Under the pieces are notes generated by a model. It ran no database searches, was not told the origin of the DNA, and worked only from the letters and a program-made list of their open reading frames with translations. A stretch of DNA of 35,924 nucleotides from Kiritimatiellia bacterium (GTDB taxonomy: Bacteria; Verrucomicrobiota; Kiritimatiellia; UBA8416; JABMPJ01), in NCBI GenBank assembly GCA_016783675.1, contig JADHWE010000022.1, forward strand, positions 1 through 35,924, read 5' to 3'. How positions within the stretch are numbered: the stretch's first letter is position 1; every line of letters starts with the position of its first letter. Below are positions 16,551 through 23,919 of this stretch, one piece after another. The position numbers and the translations under genes are program-made.

Positions 16551-17187
16551 GCTGAAGAAGATTTCCAAGGCATACCGCTCGGCACGCGGCACACCGGTAC
16601 AGGTGCTGAATGACATGAACGTCAGCGTGCAGGCCGGTGAGTTTGTTTCCGTGACCGGTCCGAGCGGATGCGGGAAGAGCACGCTCCTGCTCATCACCGG
16701 CAGTCTGCTCCACCCCGATGAGGGCACCGTCCTCATCGACGGTCGCGACTTCACGGCCATGAACAGCGACGACAGGGCGCTTGAACGCGCCCGAACGATC
16801 GGGTTCGTGTTCCAACGCTTTCACCTGCTCCCATACCTGACCGTGCGTGAGAACATCCTCGCCGGTGGCGTGGCTCTCAAGACGCCCGCAGGGGAGGTCG
16901 GCGCGCGTGCCGAAGAATTGATGCAGGAACTGGGCATGAGCGACCGCGCCGACCATCTGCCGGGCGAACTGAGCGTGGGCGAGATGCAGCGCACCGCGCT
17001 GGCACGCGCCTACCTGAACCGTCCCAAGGTCATCCTGGCCGACGAGCCGACCGGCAACCTCGATCCCGAGAACGCCGAGGCGGTCCTTAAGGCATTTACC
17101 GAGTTTGCTGCTGCAGGCGGCGCCGTGCTGATGGTGACGCACAGTCCAACCGATGCGGCGCGGGCGGATCGCCAGTTGCGCATGTAG
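16543..17187 (+). CDS. LolD/MacB-type ABC transporter ATPase
   Basis: A 214-residue ATPase of the FtsE/LolD/MacB group. The ATG at 16543 follows AAGGAGG and opens MIELKKISKAY. Walker A GPSGCGKST is at 39-47, the Q-loop at FVFQRF (Q91), Walker B VILADEPTGNLD from about 163 and H200. The ADEPTGNLD form is characteristic of this group rather than of ModC. The signature reads LSVGEMQR (from 143) instead of LSGGEMQR, a Val for the first signature Gly. It is the last gene of the run, and the only permease in the window of the matching type is the FtsX-like protein at 7568-8830, so the two probably form one transporter. Confidence 0.87.
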   Translation: MIELKKISKAYRSARGTPVQVLNDMNVSVQAGEFVSVTGPSGCGKSTLLLITGSLLHPDEGTVLIDGRDFTAMNSDDRALERARTIGFVFQRFHLLPYLTVRENILAGGVALKTPAGEVGARAEELMQELGMSDRADHLPGELSVGEMQRTALARAYLNRPKVILADEPTGNLDPENAEAVLKAFTEFAAAGGAVLMVTHSPTDAARADRQLRM

Positions 17188-17290
17188 CGCTACGCCGATT
17201 CGTCGCGGAGCAGTGCGTGGTGGACGGACCGGCGGGTGGTGTGCCAGACTCGGGACCATTCACGAAGTTCAGATGAGGCGGAGGCATTGG

Positions 17291-19744
17291 ATGCGGTATG
17301 AGAACGTGTGCTGCCGGTTGGTGTTGGCAGCATTTTCTGTTCTGTCGGCGGGTGCTGTGAAAGCAGCTGAATACTGGACCGACCGCTATGACGTGGAATG
17401 GACGAGCCCCAGCGACAACGGGCCGATGGATTCCATGCCGTTCGGTGGCGGGGACGTGGGGTGCAACATCTGGGTGGAGAAGGGGGACGTGCTGCTGTAT
17501 GTGCAGAAAAGCGGCTCGTTCAACGAGCTGGGCGAGTACGTGAAGCTGGGACGATTCCGGCTGACCTTTACGCCGAACCCGTTTGAGGAGTCTGCGGCGT
17601 TCAGCCAGAAGCTGAGGCTGCAGGATGGAAGCGTCACCATCACCGCTCGCGGCAAGAAATCCACCTGCGACTTCAAACTCGAACTGAAGTGCTGGGCGGA
17701 TGTCTTGACAGGTTCGATCCATCTTGTCGTGGAGTCGACCCGGCCCGTGGCCTATCGGGTTCGATATGAAACCTGGCGCCACAGGGACAGGCTGCTTGAG
17801 GAGACGGCGCGGGTGCAGAAGATGGGGGACAGTTCGCGCTTCGGCAGCTATTCCTTTGTGGGCTATCCGGGTGAGGTCAAGAAGCTGAAGGACGAGTTCA
17901 GATACGATGGCAGCACGATCCTGTTCTACCATCGGAACCCGGAAAGCCCGATGGCGCCCAACGTGGGTATCGAACAGCAGGACCTTGCCGCGTACAAAGA
18001 CCAGTTGTATGACGGGAACAAGAATCTGACCTTTGGTGGAAAGATCATTGGCAGCCATGCCATAAAGTCGGAGGGCGGCGACGGTAATTACCGCGGGATC
18101 GATTTCAAGTACCTCGCCCTGGAAAGCAAAGGCACATCCGCCAAACATCACATCATGATCGCAACGCACCGGGCCCGGGATGCGGTTTTCGCGAACTGGA
18201 AGAAACGCCTGGATGACAGGTGTGGCCAAGTCCAGCGGACAAGGGGCAACGTTGTCAAAAACCGCCGGTGGTGGCGTAATTTCTGGGATCGAAGCCGGGT
18301 GGTGGTGAAGCCGAAAGATAGGGATGCAACTGATCCGGTCTGGAAGCTTGGTCTGTACTATCAACTTGGGCGCTACCAGTTCGGGTGCAATTACTACGGC
18401 GACTCGCCCACGAAATTCAACGGGGGCAGCTTCACGGTCGATCCGTTCGGCAAGCCGTTCGACCCGGATTGGCGGTGTTGGGGTGGCGATTTCCATAGGG
18501 CGCAGAATCAGCGCCTGATCTACTGGCCGATGTTGAAGATGGGCGATGCGGGGGCCATGCGCGCCCAATTCAACCTCTATAGACGCGGGCTACCCGGCGC
18601 CACGATTCGCGTGAAGAAGTATTTCGGGCATGAAGGGGCACTATACGCCGAAAACACGGACGCGACCGGCCTCGCCTTCCCGTTGGCCTGGTGCTGGCCT
18701 CCGAATGGCTTTTCAGCGGAGAAACGGATTCGCCCTCAGGAGGTCCCGTTCGGCGACGCTCGAATCACGGGGTTCACCAAGGGCTTGGTGGAGCGCGGGA
18801 TGATGTATAGCGCCAGTATTGGCTACCACTTCACCTCGCAGCTCGAGCACGCCTACATGATCCTGGAATTCCACCGCTTCACCGGTGGCAGCATCGAGAA
18901 GTATCTCCCGTTCATCAAGCAGTCGGTCATCTTCTTCGATCAACATTATCAGAAGCGACAGATGCTGCGGAACGGCAAGCCGTTCGATGAGCGCGGCAAG
19001 CTCTACATCTATCCGGCCATGGCCTGTGAGACCGGCAACATGCCCAACCCCGCCGATGTCGTGGCCGGGCTGGAGGCCTGCCTGGAGGGCTTGATTGCCC
19101 TGGAGAGCGCGTTGGTGACGAATGAAGAGAAGGACTACTACAGAGCATTCCTCGACCGCTTGCCACCGACGCCGTTTCTGCGCGAACATGGAGGACATAC
19201 CATGCTGGCCTCCGGCGAAGGGAACAACCGGACAGGTGGGACCAGGGAGCTGCCCCAGTTCTATCCGCTGTTCCCGTTCAACCGTATTACACCTGCGGAT
19301 AAGGAAGAGATGGAGATCGCCCGGGAAACGTGGCGTCATGATACGACCATCGACCTGAACAGCATCTACGGCTGGCAGCAGAAGAACATCTTCGCTGCAC
19401 GGGTGGGGCTCCCCGGCGACGCGATGGCGCTCAACGTCAAGAAAATGAACAACGCCAACAAGAAGATGCGCTTCCCGTCATTCTTCGGCCCCGCCTATGA
19501 CGGGATGCCGGATCACAACTGGATCGGCGCCGGGATGATCGGCATCCAGGAGATGCTGCTGCAGACATTTGGAGACAAGATCTATGTCCTCCCGGCCTGG
19601 CCGGTTGATGTAGATGTAGATTTCAAGCTCCACGCCCCGCAACAGACAGTCGTGGAGGTCTCGTTCAGGGACGGGGAGATTCGGCGCCTGGACGTCACCC
19701 CGGAAGAGCGGGAAAAGGATGTCATTGTTGTGCCGGAGCTGTAA
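17291..19744 (+). CDS. Secreted DUF5703-family putative glycoside hydrolase
   Basis: An 817-residue exported protein. The ATG at 17291 is taken because GGCGGAGG lies just upstream and a signal peptide follows (cleavage near VKAAEYW, about residue 26); the open frame reaches further 5' without a signal. The N-terminal sequence (YDVEWTSPSDNGPMDSMPFG, then GGGDVGCNIW) matches my memory of the DUF5703 N-domain, a beta-sandwich seen with alpha/alpha-barrel glycoside hydrolases related to GH95-like enzymes. The middle and C-terminal parts are rich in Trp, Tyr and acidic residues (for example LAFPLAWCWPPNGF, ACETGNMPNPADV, DLNSIYGWQQKN), as in an alpha/alpha toroid. It is probably a polysaccharide-active enzyme, with unknown substrate. 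It starts 103 bases after the ABC ATPase and has its own role. Confidence 0.75.
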   Translation: MRYENVCCRLVLAAFSVLSAGAVKAAEYWTDRYDVEWTSPSDNGPMDSMPFGGGDVGCNIWVEKGDVLLYVQKSGSFNELGEYVKLGRFRLTFTPNPFEESAAFSQKLRLQDGSVTITARGKKSTCDFKLELKCWADVLTGSIHLVVESTRPVAYRVRYETWRHRDRLLEETARVQKMGDSSRFGSYSFVGYPGEVKKLKDEFRYDGSTILFYHRNPESPMAPNVGIEQQDLAAYKDQLYDGNKNLTFGGKIIGSHAIKSEGGDGNYRGIDFKYLALESKGTSAKHHIMIATHRARDAVFANWKKRLDDRCGQVQRTRGNVVKNRRWWRNFWDRSRVVVKPKDRDATDPVWKLGLYYQLGRYQFGCNYYGDSPTKFNGGSFTVDPFGKPFDPDWRCWGGDFHRAQNQRLIYWPMLKMGDAGAMRAQFNLYRRGLPGATIRVKKYFGHEGALYAENTDATGLAFPLAWCWPPNGFSAEKRIRPQEVPFGDARITGFTKGLVERGMMYSASIGYHFTSQLEHAYMILEFHRFTGGSIEKYLPFIKQSVIFFDQHYQKRQMLRNGKPFDERGKLYIYPAMACETGNMPNPADVVAGLEACLEGLIALESALVTNEEKDYYRAFLDRLPPTPFLREHGGHTMLASGEGNNRTGGTRELPQFYPLFPFNRITPADKEEMEIARETWRHDTTIDLNSIYGWQQKNIFAARVGLPGDAMALNVKKMNNANKKMRFPSFFGPAYDGMPDHNWIGAGMIGIQEMLLQTFGDKIYVLPAWPVDVDVDFKLHAPQQTVVEVSFRDGEIRRLDVTPEEREKDVIVVPEL

Positions 19745-19776
19745 GGTATATGACCGGAATGGCGGCAACCACTCGG

Positions 19777-19945
19777 CGCTATAGGCCCGTTGCGGGTCCA
19801 GGTCATTGGGGGGCTGCGAAAACGAGCTGTAATAGATCGTTTCCCCGCTCTCCTCCACGCCCGGGTAAGGTGTGTTGGAGCCGTGGACGACCAAGGCCGA
19901 CAGCACGAGTGCGGCAAGCATGGCATGTTGGCGAGGTCGGTTCAT
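19777..19945 (-). pseudogene. N-terminal fragment of a family 5 solute-binding protein
   Basis: Reading leftwards from an ATG at 19945 with AGGAAT just before it, about 56 codons give a signal peptide (MNRPRQHAMLAALVLSALVV) and then GETIYYSSFSQPPNDLDPQR and AYSAE. This is the typical mature start of oligopeptide-binding SBP_bac_5 proteins (V.Y.SFSEPP..LDP..SYS). After AYSAE the match ends, and the sequence runs into the region just past the end of the DUF5703 gene. The remaining 500 or so residues are missing. It is a truncated pseudogene; a working promoter and ribosome site may remain. Confidence 0.6.
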
Positions 19946-20014
19946 TATTCCTGATTGTTGAAGATCGGCTTTATCCAGAGTCCGTCCAAAAAGCCCCAAC
20001 GGGGCGAGATATAC

Positions 20015-20460
20015 CAGCCCAAGGCCTGCCGTGCACCTCGGTGGACGACACGTTCGATGATCGGGTCAAGAAGGCCTACGATGAGGCCATGGCCAAGGAG
20101 TGGTGGAAGGGCAAGTATGCCGCGATGAATCATCATGAGTATTTCGCGGAAGGGGTCCAGTCCTGGTTCAACAACAACCGCCAGCCCGATCACGATCACA
20201 ACCATGTCGATACGCGCAAGGAGCTGCGCGAATACGATCCCGGCCTGGCCGCCCTGTGTCTGGAGGTCTTCGGAGATACGGCCCTGGTCTATTCAAGACC
20301 GGCGACGCGATTGCGCGCGCACCTGGCCGGATACGATCCCTCCCAAGCCCCAACCTTCGCCTGGCCCAAGCGCCTGGGCGACGCCCAGCGCAAGATTCGA
20401 GAAGACGTGGCGAATCGGAGCGGCGACCAAGCCGCCACGGTTACGCCGCCGGATTTCTGA
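20015..20460 (+). pseudogene. C-terminal part of a secreted ATLF-like or related protein (5'-truncated)
   Basis: The plus frame is open from 19750, but convincing protein sequence starts only near 20015: LPCTSVDDTFDDRVKKAYDE, then WWKGKYAAMNHHEYFAEGVQ and SWFNNNRQPDHDHNHVDTRK, ELREYDPGLAALCLEVFGDT. The HHEYFAEGVQSWF and NHVDTR..L..YDPGLA elements resemble the C-terminal half of secreted proteins with anthrax-lethal-factor-like metalloprotease folds. I recall this family from memory and have not checked it. The expected signal peptide and first domain are absent and are replaced by the SBP fragment on the other strand. The stop overlaps the end of the convergent MFS gene by 20 bases. It may be unexpressed. 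Confidence 0.5.
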
Positions 20461-21637
20461 ACAGGATAAAGAACAGCACGGCGCACACGGCGGTCAGGAT
20501 GCAGGGCGTCAGGTAGATCTTCTTCCAGTTGAATTTTCCGTCGGTGCAGTGCTTGTCCATGATGTAGCCGGCGAACTGGGAGCCGACAAAGAGGCCCAGT
20601 CCGAGCGTCACCACGGTCAGCAAGGCCTGCGCCGAGCCCTTGATCTCCCCGCCCACGACGTCGGTATAGATCTGACCACCAAAGACGAAGAGGGCATAGG
20701 CCACACCGTGCAACGTCATGGAGAGAATCACCACAATCCTGGGCTTGCCCACCGCATAGAGCAGGTACATGGTCAACCATGCCGCGGCACCTGCAGCCAG
20801 CGTGAGCTGGAAGCCCTTGCCGAGGAAGAAGCCGAGCAGAACGTACGTGGCGAAGATCTGGCCGGCCTGGGCAATCGCCATAGCGGCCGGGATATGTTTG
20901 CCCTTCACGCCGAGGTCACCCAGGTACTGGGCCGTACCCAGGAAGTAGAACTGAAGCTGCGCAAACACCACGAAGGAGAGCACGAGGAAGAGCAGGAAGT
21001 TGCGGTCCTTGAGAAGTCCCAGCGCCTGGATGAACGGTAGCGCCTCGCCCCCTTGTGCGGGCGGCACGGTGGCCGGCAGGAAGAAGCAGAGGATGCCCAT
21101 GATCAGCGACGCCCCGGCAGCCAGCTTCAGGCAGTCGGTTCCATCGCCTTCGCCCTTGGCATGACGCCATGCCGTCAGCAGCAACCCCGCCAGGACCCAG
21201 CCGACCGGAATCCATACAAAGATCTTGCCCGCATCGAAGGCCTGTGCCGGGTCAGCGATGATCCCACCGATATGGGTGAAGAGCAGGGAGAAGCTCAGCG
21301 GTATGGTCGCCGCATAGAAGAAGGAGTAGGCCGCCATAGCGGGAAACAGCTTCTTGAAGGTGTCCATCTTCGCGGCCACCAGCAGGAGTACCGCCCCGAT
21401 GATGTGACTACCGGCCAGGAGCCATTCCGTGTTGAGCCATTGATCGGCAATCTGGCCGGCAATCAGCGGCGAGACCATGGAGGCAAGCGCCATGGTGCCG
21501 TAGATCCATCCGGTCTGCTTGCCTGTGAACTTGAGGGGGCCGAGTAAGCGCGCAGCCAATACCGGCGACCAGGCGCCCCAAACCGCGAATTGCATAAACA
21601 TCATCGCGCTGAGCAGGGTGTATAATGTGACGTCCAT
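20441..21637 (-). CDS. MFS transporter, nucleoside:H+ symporter type
   Basis: A 398-residue inner-membrane transporter with about twelve hydrophobic segments. The N-terminus (LLSAMMFMQFAVWGAWSPVL) is the hallmark of the Nuc_H_symport group (NupG/XapB-like, M.F.QFF.WGAW). TGWIYGTMALASMVSPLIAG contains the loop-2 region with the following IADQW. AGGAGA precedes the ATG. In Bacteroidetes and PVC genomes such proteins often accompany Gfo/Idh/MocA oxidoreductases, sugar isomerases and DUF1080 proteins, where they probably import a sugar or 3-keto sugar rather than a nucleoside. Here it is the last of that gene set, separated from the isomerase by 280 bases that contain a large inverted repeat, so it may also have its own control. 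Confidence 0.85.
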   Translation of the reverse strand: MDVTLYTLLSAMMFMQFAVWGAWSPVLAARLLGPLKFTGKQTGWIYGTMALASMVSPLIAGQIADQWLNTEWLLAGSHIIGAVLLLVAAKMDTFKKLFPAMAAYSFFYAATIPLSFSLLFTHIGGIIADPAQAFDAGKIFVWIPVGWVLAGLLLTAWRHAKGEGDGTDCLKLAAGASLIMGILCFFLPATVPPAQGGEALPFIQALGLLKDRNFLLFLVLSFVVFAQLQFYFLGTAQYLGDLGVKGKHIPAAMAIAQAGQIFATYVLLGFFLGKGFQLTLAAGAAAWLTMYLLYAVGKPRIVVILSMTLHGVAYALFVFGGQIYTDVVGGEIKGSAQALLTVVTLGLGLFVGSQFAGYIMDKHCTDGKFNWKKIYLTPCILTAVCAVLFFILFRNPAA

Positions 21638-21755
21638 CTGACTCTCCTTCTTGTTGCGGACGTACTGTCAACAGTGACAGCACATATTCTTGCCTTGTTC
21701 TCTCTTCTGTAGGGGTTAAGCATTTCTGCCTCTTCCCCGTTTTCCGGCCTTTCCG

Positions 21756-21836
21756 GTCTACGACTACGGCGACGACTACGATGGACGAGGGAACGCGATT
21801 TACTCGTGATCCGTAGTCGTCGCCGTAGTCGTCCAC
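21756..21836. repeat. Large intergenic inverted repeat (GACGACTACGGC type), copy 1
   Basis: A perfect 20-base inverted repeat, CGACTACGGCGACGACTACG at 21761-21780 and its complement at 21812-21831, is separated by 31 bases. Each arm is built from a repeated GACGACTACGGC-like 12-mer. A second copy lies at 22781-22856. The flank to the right of both copies is also similar (CCCTC...CATTCT.TA...TTGA.AG.ACC), so the repeated unit is longer than the hairpin. It lies between the isomerase stop and the MFS start. Confidence 0.85.
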
Positions 21837-21887
21837 CCTCTCCCTCGTCTCATTCTTATCTATAAGAACTCTTGATAGTACCCTTGT

Positions 21888-21901
21888 GGGGCTGCGGCCC
21901 C
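21888..21901 (-). terminator. Short GC-rich hairpin after the isomerase gene
   Basis: GGGGC and GCCCC pair across four bases, starting 17 bases past the stop of the minus-strand isomerase. There is no clear T-tract, so its role as a terminator is doubtful. Confidence 0.25.
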
Positions 21902-21917
21902 TCCTGGGGTGATCCTA

Positions 21918-22727
21918 TTAATCGACAAAGCGGCTGAGACGCTCGACGGCCGCGGTGATATCTGCGACCCGACTGTCGCCGGCCTCGCGTTCAATCGCAA
22001 TCGCGCCGGCATAGCCGATCTCCTTGAGCGCGTTGACGAAGGCATCGGCCTGGACTTCGCCGTCACCCCAGGGCACTTCAGCGCCCCACGTGCCCGGCTC
22101 GGTCGTGCGGGTGGCATCCTTGATGTGCACATGCTTGATCCAGGGCGCCAGCACACGCAGGGCCTCAAGCGGTTCGCCCTTATCGTACAGAATCATGTTG
22201 GCCGGATCGAAATTGACGCCCAGGGCGGGATGACTCAGCTCCTCAAGGAAGGCCTTGAGGTCGGTGGCCGACTCCTGGCCGGTCTCGAGCAGGAGCATGA
22301 TGCCCTCTGCCGCCGCGATATCGGCGAGGCAGGTGATGCGATCTTTGAACTTCTGGGCGTAGACGGGGTTGCTCTCATCAATAAAGCCCGCATGCAGCGA
22401 GAGATACGTAACGCCCAGGGCGACGGTCGCCGCCACCGCGGCTTCGAAGCTCTGCTTGTTGGCCTCCCAGCAGTCATCTGGTCCGACTCCGCCGGTCAGC
22501 TTGATGGCTTCCAAAGAAGAGTAATCCTCCTGCGGGAAGTCCATCATGGTGCAGCTCACGGCAATGCCGTTCGTGGCAAGCTGTGCACCGACGGCCGCCG
22601 CATCAATGCCGCGCACAGCCAGGTGCAACCGGTCAATACCCATGCTCCGCACGCTGCCAATGACCCCGTCCAGCTCCGCCTGAAGCGACCAGCTACAGAC
22701 CCCAATATCCCAACGACCACATTTCAT
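21918..22727 (-). CDS. Sugar phosphate isomerase/epimerase-like TIM-barrel protein
   Basis: A 269-residue AP_endonuc_2/xylose-isomerase-like TIM barrel. Metal-ligand candidates are visible: LSLHAGFID (His), LLLETGQE (Glu), GVNFDPANMILY (Asp), HVHIKDA (His, Asp) and AIEREAG (Glu near the C-terminus), the usual set around the divalent metal site. The N-terminus MKCGRWDIGVCSWSLQ is typical, and AAAGGGA precedes the ATG. Members are not only isomerases; relatives in 3-keto-glycoside operons act as lyases or hydrolases on oxidised sugars. Its position between an MFS transporter and a Gfo/Idh/MocA gene, all on one strand, points to that kind of sugar catabolism in the cytoplasm. Confidence 0.87.
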   Translation of the reverse strand: MKCGRWDIGVCSWSLQAELDGVIGSVRSMGIDRLHLAVRGIDAAAVGAQLATNGIAVSCTMMDFPQEDYSSLEAIKLTGGVGPDDCWEANKQSFEAAVAATVALGVTYLSLHAGFIDESNPVYAQKFKDRITCLADIAAAEGIMLLLETGQESATDLKAFLEELSHPALGVNFDPANMILYDKGEPLEALRVLAPWIKHVHIKDATRTTEPGTWGAEVPWGDGEVQADAFVNALKEIGYAGAIAIEREAGDSRVADITAAVERLSRFVD

Positions 22728-22778
22728 TTGGTTCCCTTTCGCTTTGCTTGGTTTCTTTCGTTTGCCCTATCCATTCGG

Positions 22779-22862
22779 TGGACGACTACGGCGACGACTA
22801 CGGATTACGAAAAGAGATTCTCCCAGTCGTCCGCCGTAGTCGTCGCCGTAGTCGTCAACCCT
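22779..22862. repeat. Large intergenic inverted repeat (GACGACTACGGC type), copy 2
   Basis: A perfect 23-base inverted repeat occupies 22781-22803 and 22834-22856 with a 30-base loop. The arms contain the same core as copy 1 (CGACTACGGCGACGACTACG). It lies between the oxidoreductase stop and the isomerase start, in the same orientation and place relative to its genes as copy 1. Confidence 0.87.
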
Positions 22863-22914
22863 CTTCCCCGTTTTCATTCTCTTATGGAATTCTTGACAGC
22901 ACCACGTCCTCTAC

Positions 22915-23904
22915 TCACCCCACCGCCGCCGCCGCCTCCATCGCCATCCGTACCGATTCCTTGGCTTGCTGCGGTGTAATCTCCGGTTCCGCGCTACCAT
23001 TCAGCAGGGCTGTAAAGTGGGCAATCTCACCGCTGTACCCATCACCCGCCGCCATCTCGGGATGGTAGGGCTCCCCTTCGGCTGGATAAACCTTCAAAGC
23101 CGGGGCCTGACCGGATGTGAAGACCAGCGAGGCCCCCTCCAAGGCAATACGAAAGGCCATGCAGAACCCGTAGGAGGCGCTCATCATCCAACTGGCAGTC
23201 GCAGTCACCGACAGGTTGTCGGCAAAACCGAAGTCGCTGTCAATGTGGCCCAGCATCCCGTTCTCAAAGCGTGCGCCGGATGCGCTGATGGCCTGTGGCG
23301 ATCCAAAGAGATACTGCACGTAGTCCACGTCATGAATGTGCAGGTCCAACGTGACGCCGCCACTCTTGGTCGGATCAGCAAACCAGCTATCCTTGCTCCA
23401 GCCGGGCGCCGCACTCAGACGATCGAAATTGGCCGACAGCACCTTGCCGAAGCGGCCATCCGCGATGGCGGACTTGGTCCAGGCGTATTCAGGCCAGAAG
23501 CGGATGCACTGGGCGATCATCAGGATCTTGCCCGACCGCTCGGTCGCCGCGAGCATCTCGTCGCATGCATCCGTATTCAGCGCCATCGGCTTCTCGCACA
23601 GCACATGGACGCCGGCCTCCAGGGCCTTGATGGTGAAGGGCGGATGCAAATGGGTTGGCAGCGTGATGGAGACGGCATCCAGGCCCGCCTCGGCCAGCAT
23701 CTTGTCAAAGTCCTCATACACCTCGACGCCGGTCAGGTCCACCGTAGCGGACCGCTGGTCCATGTTGCCGCCGACAGTGGCGTTGGCCATGACCTCCGGG
23801 TTGGCCTCGCAGACCGCCGCGACCTCGGCCCCCTCCTGTGCTTGCCAGGCCAGAAAATGTGTACGCCCCATTACACCAAAACCGACAATACCTACCTTGA
23901 TCAT
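22915..23904 (-). CDS. Cytoplasmic Gfo/Idh/MocA-family oxidoreductase
   Basis: A 329-residue NAD(P)-dependent oxidoreductase. The Rossmann motif GFGVMG is at 8-13 and the family EKP motif at 104-106 (LCEKPMALN). A DLHIHDVDY segment at 187-195 holds the catalytic D187-x3-H191 pair. No export signal is present, in contrast to the family member at 27794. GAAGG precedes the ATG. The family oxidises or reduces sugars and sugar derivatives, often at C3 in pathways with DUF1080 hydrolases, and its place between a TIM-barrel gene and the DUF1080 gene supports this. Only 15 bases separate it from the DUF1080 gene upstream, so co-transcription is likely. Confidence 0.92.
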   Translation of the reverse strand: MIKVGIVGFGVMGRTHFLAWQAQEGAEVAAVCEANPEVMANATVGGNMDQRSATVDLTGVEVYEDFDKMLAEAGLDAVSITLPTHLHPPFTIKALEAGVHVLCEKPMALNTDACDEMLAATERSGKILMIAQCIRFWPEYAWTKSAIADGRFGKVLSANFDRLSAAPGWSKDSWFADPTKSGGVTLDLHIHDVDYVQYLFGSPQAISASGARFENGMLGHIDSDFGFADNLSVTATASWMMSASYGFCMAFRIALEGASLVFTSGQAPALKVYPAEGEPYHPEMAAGDGYSGEIAHFTALLNGSAEPEITPQQAKESVRMAMEAAAAVG

Positions 23905-23919
23905 AGCTCTACCTTCTTT

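Noticed and set aside
17096-18568. A 490-codon antisense open frame opposite the DUF5703 gene
   Set aside because: Compositional shadow; the + strand frame has a signal peptide and family motifs.
19750-20460. One intact 236-residue gene
   Set aside because: The first 80 or so codons look like antisense of the SBP fragment and are not protein-like; only the C-terminal part resembles a real protein.
21756-22862. A CRISPR array made of the GACGACTACGGC repeats
   Set aside because: There are only two hairpin units about 1 kb apart with a gene between them, no regular spacers and no cas genes.
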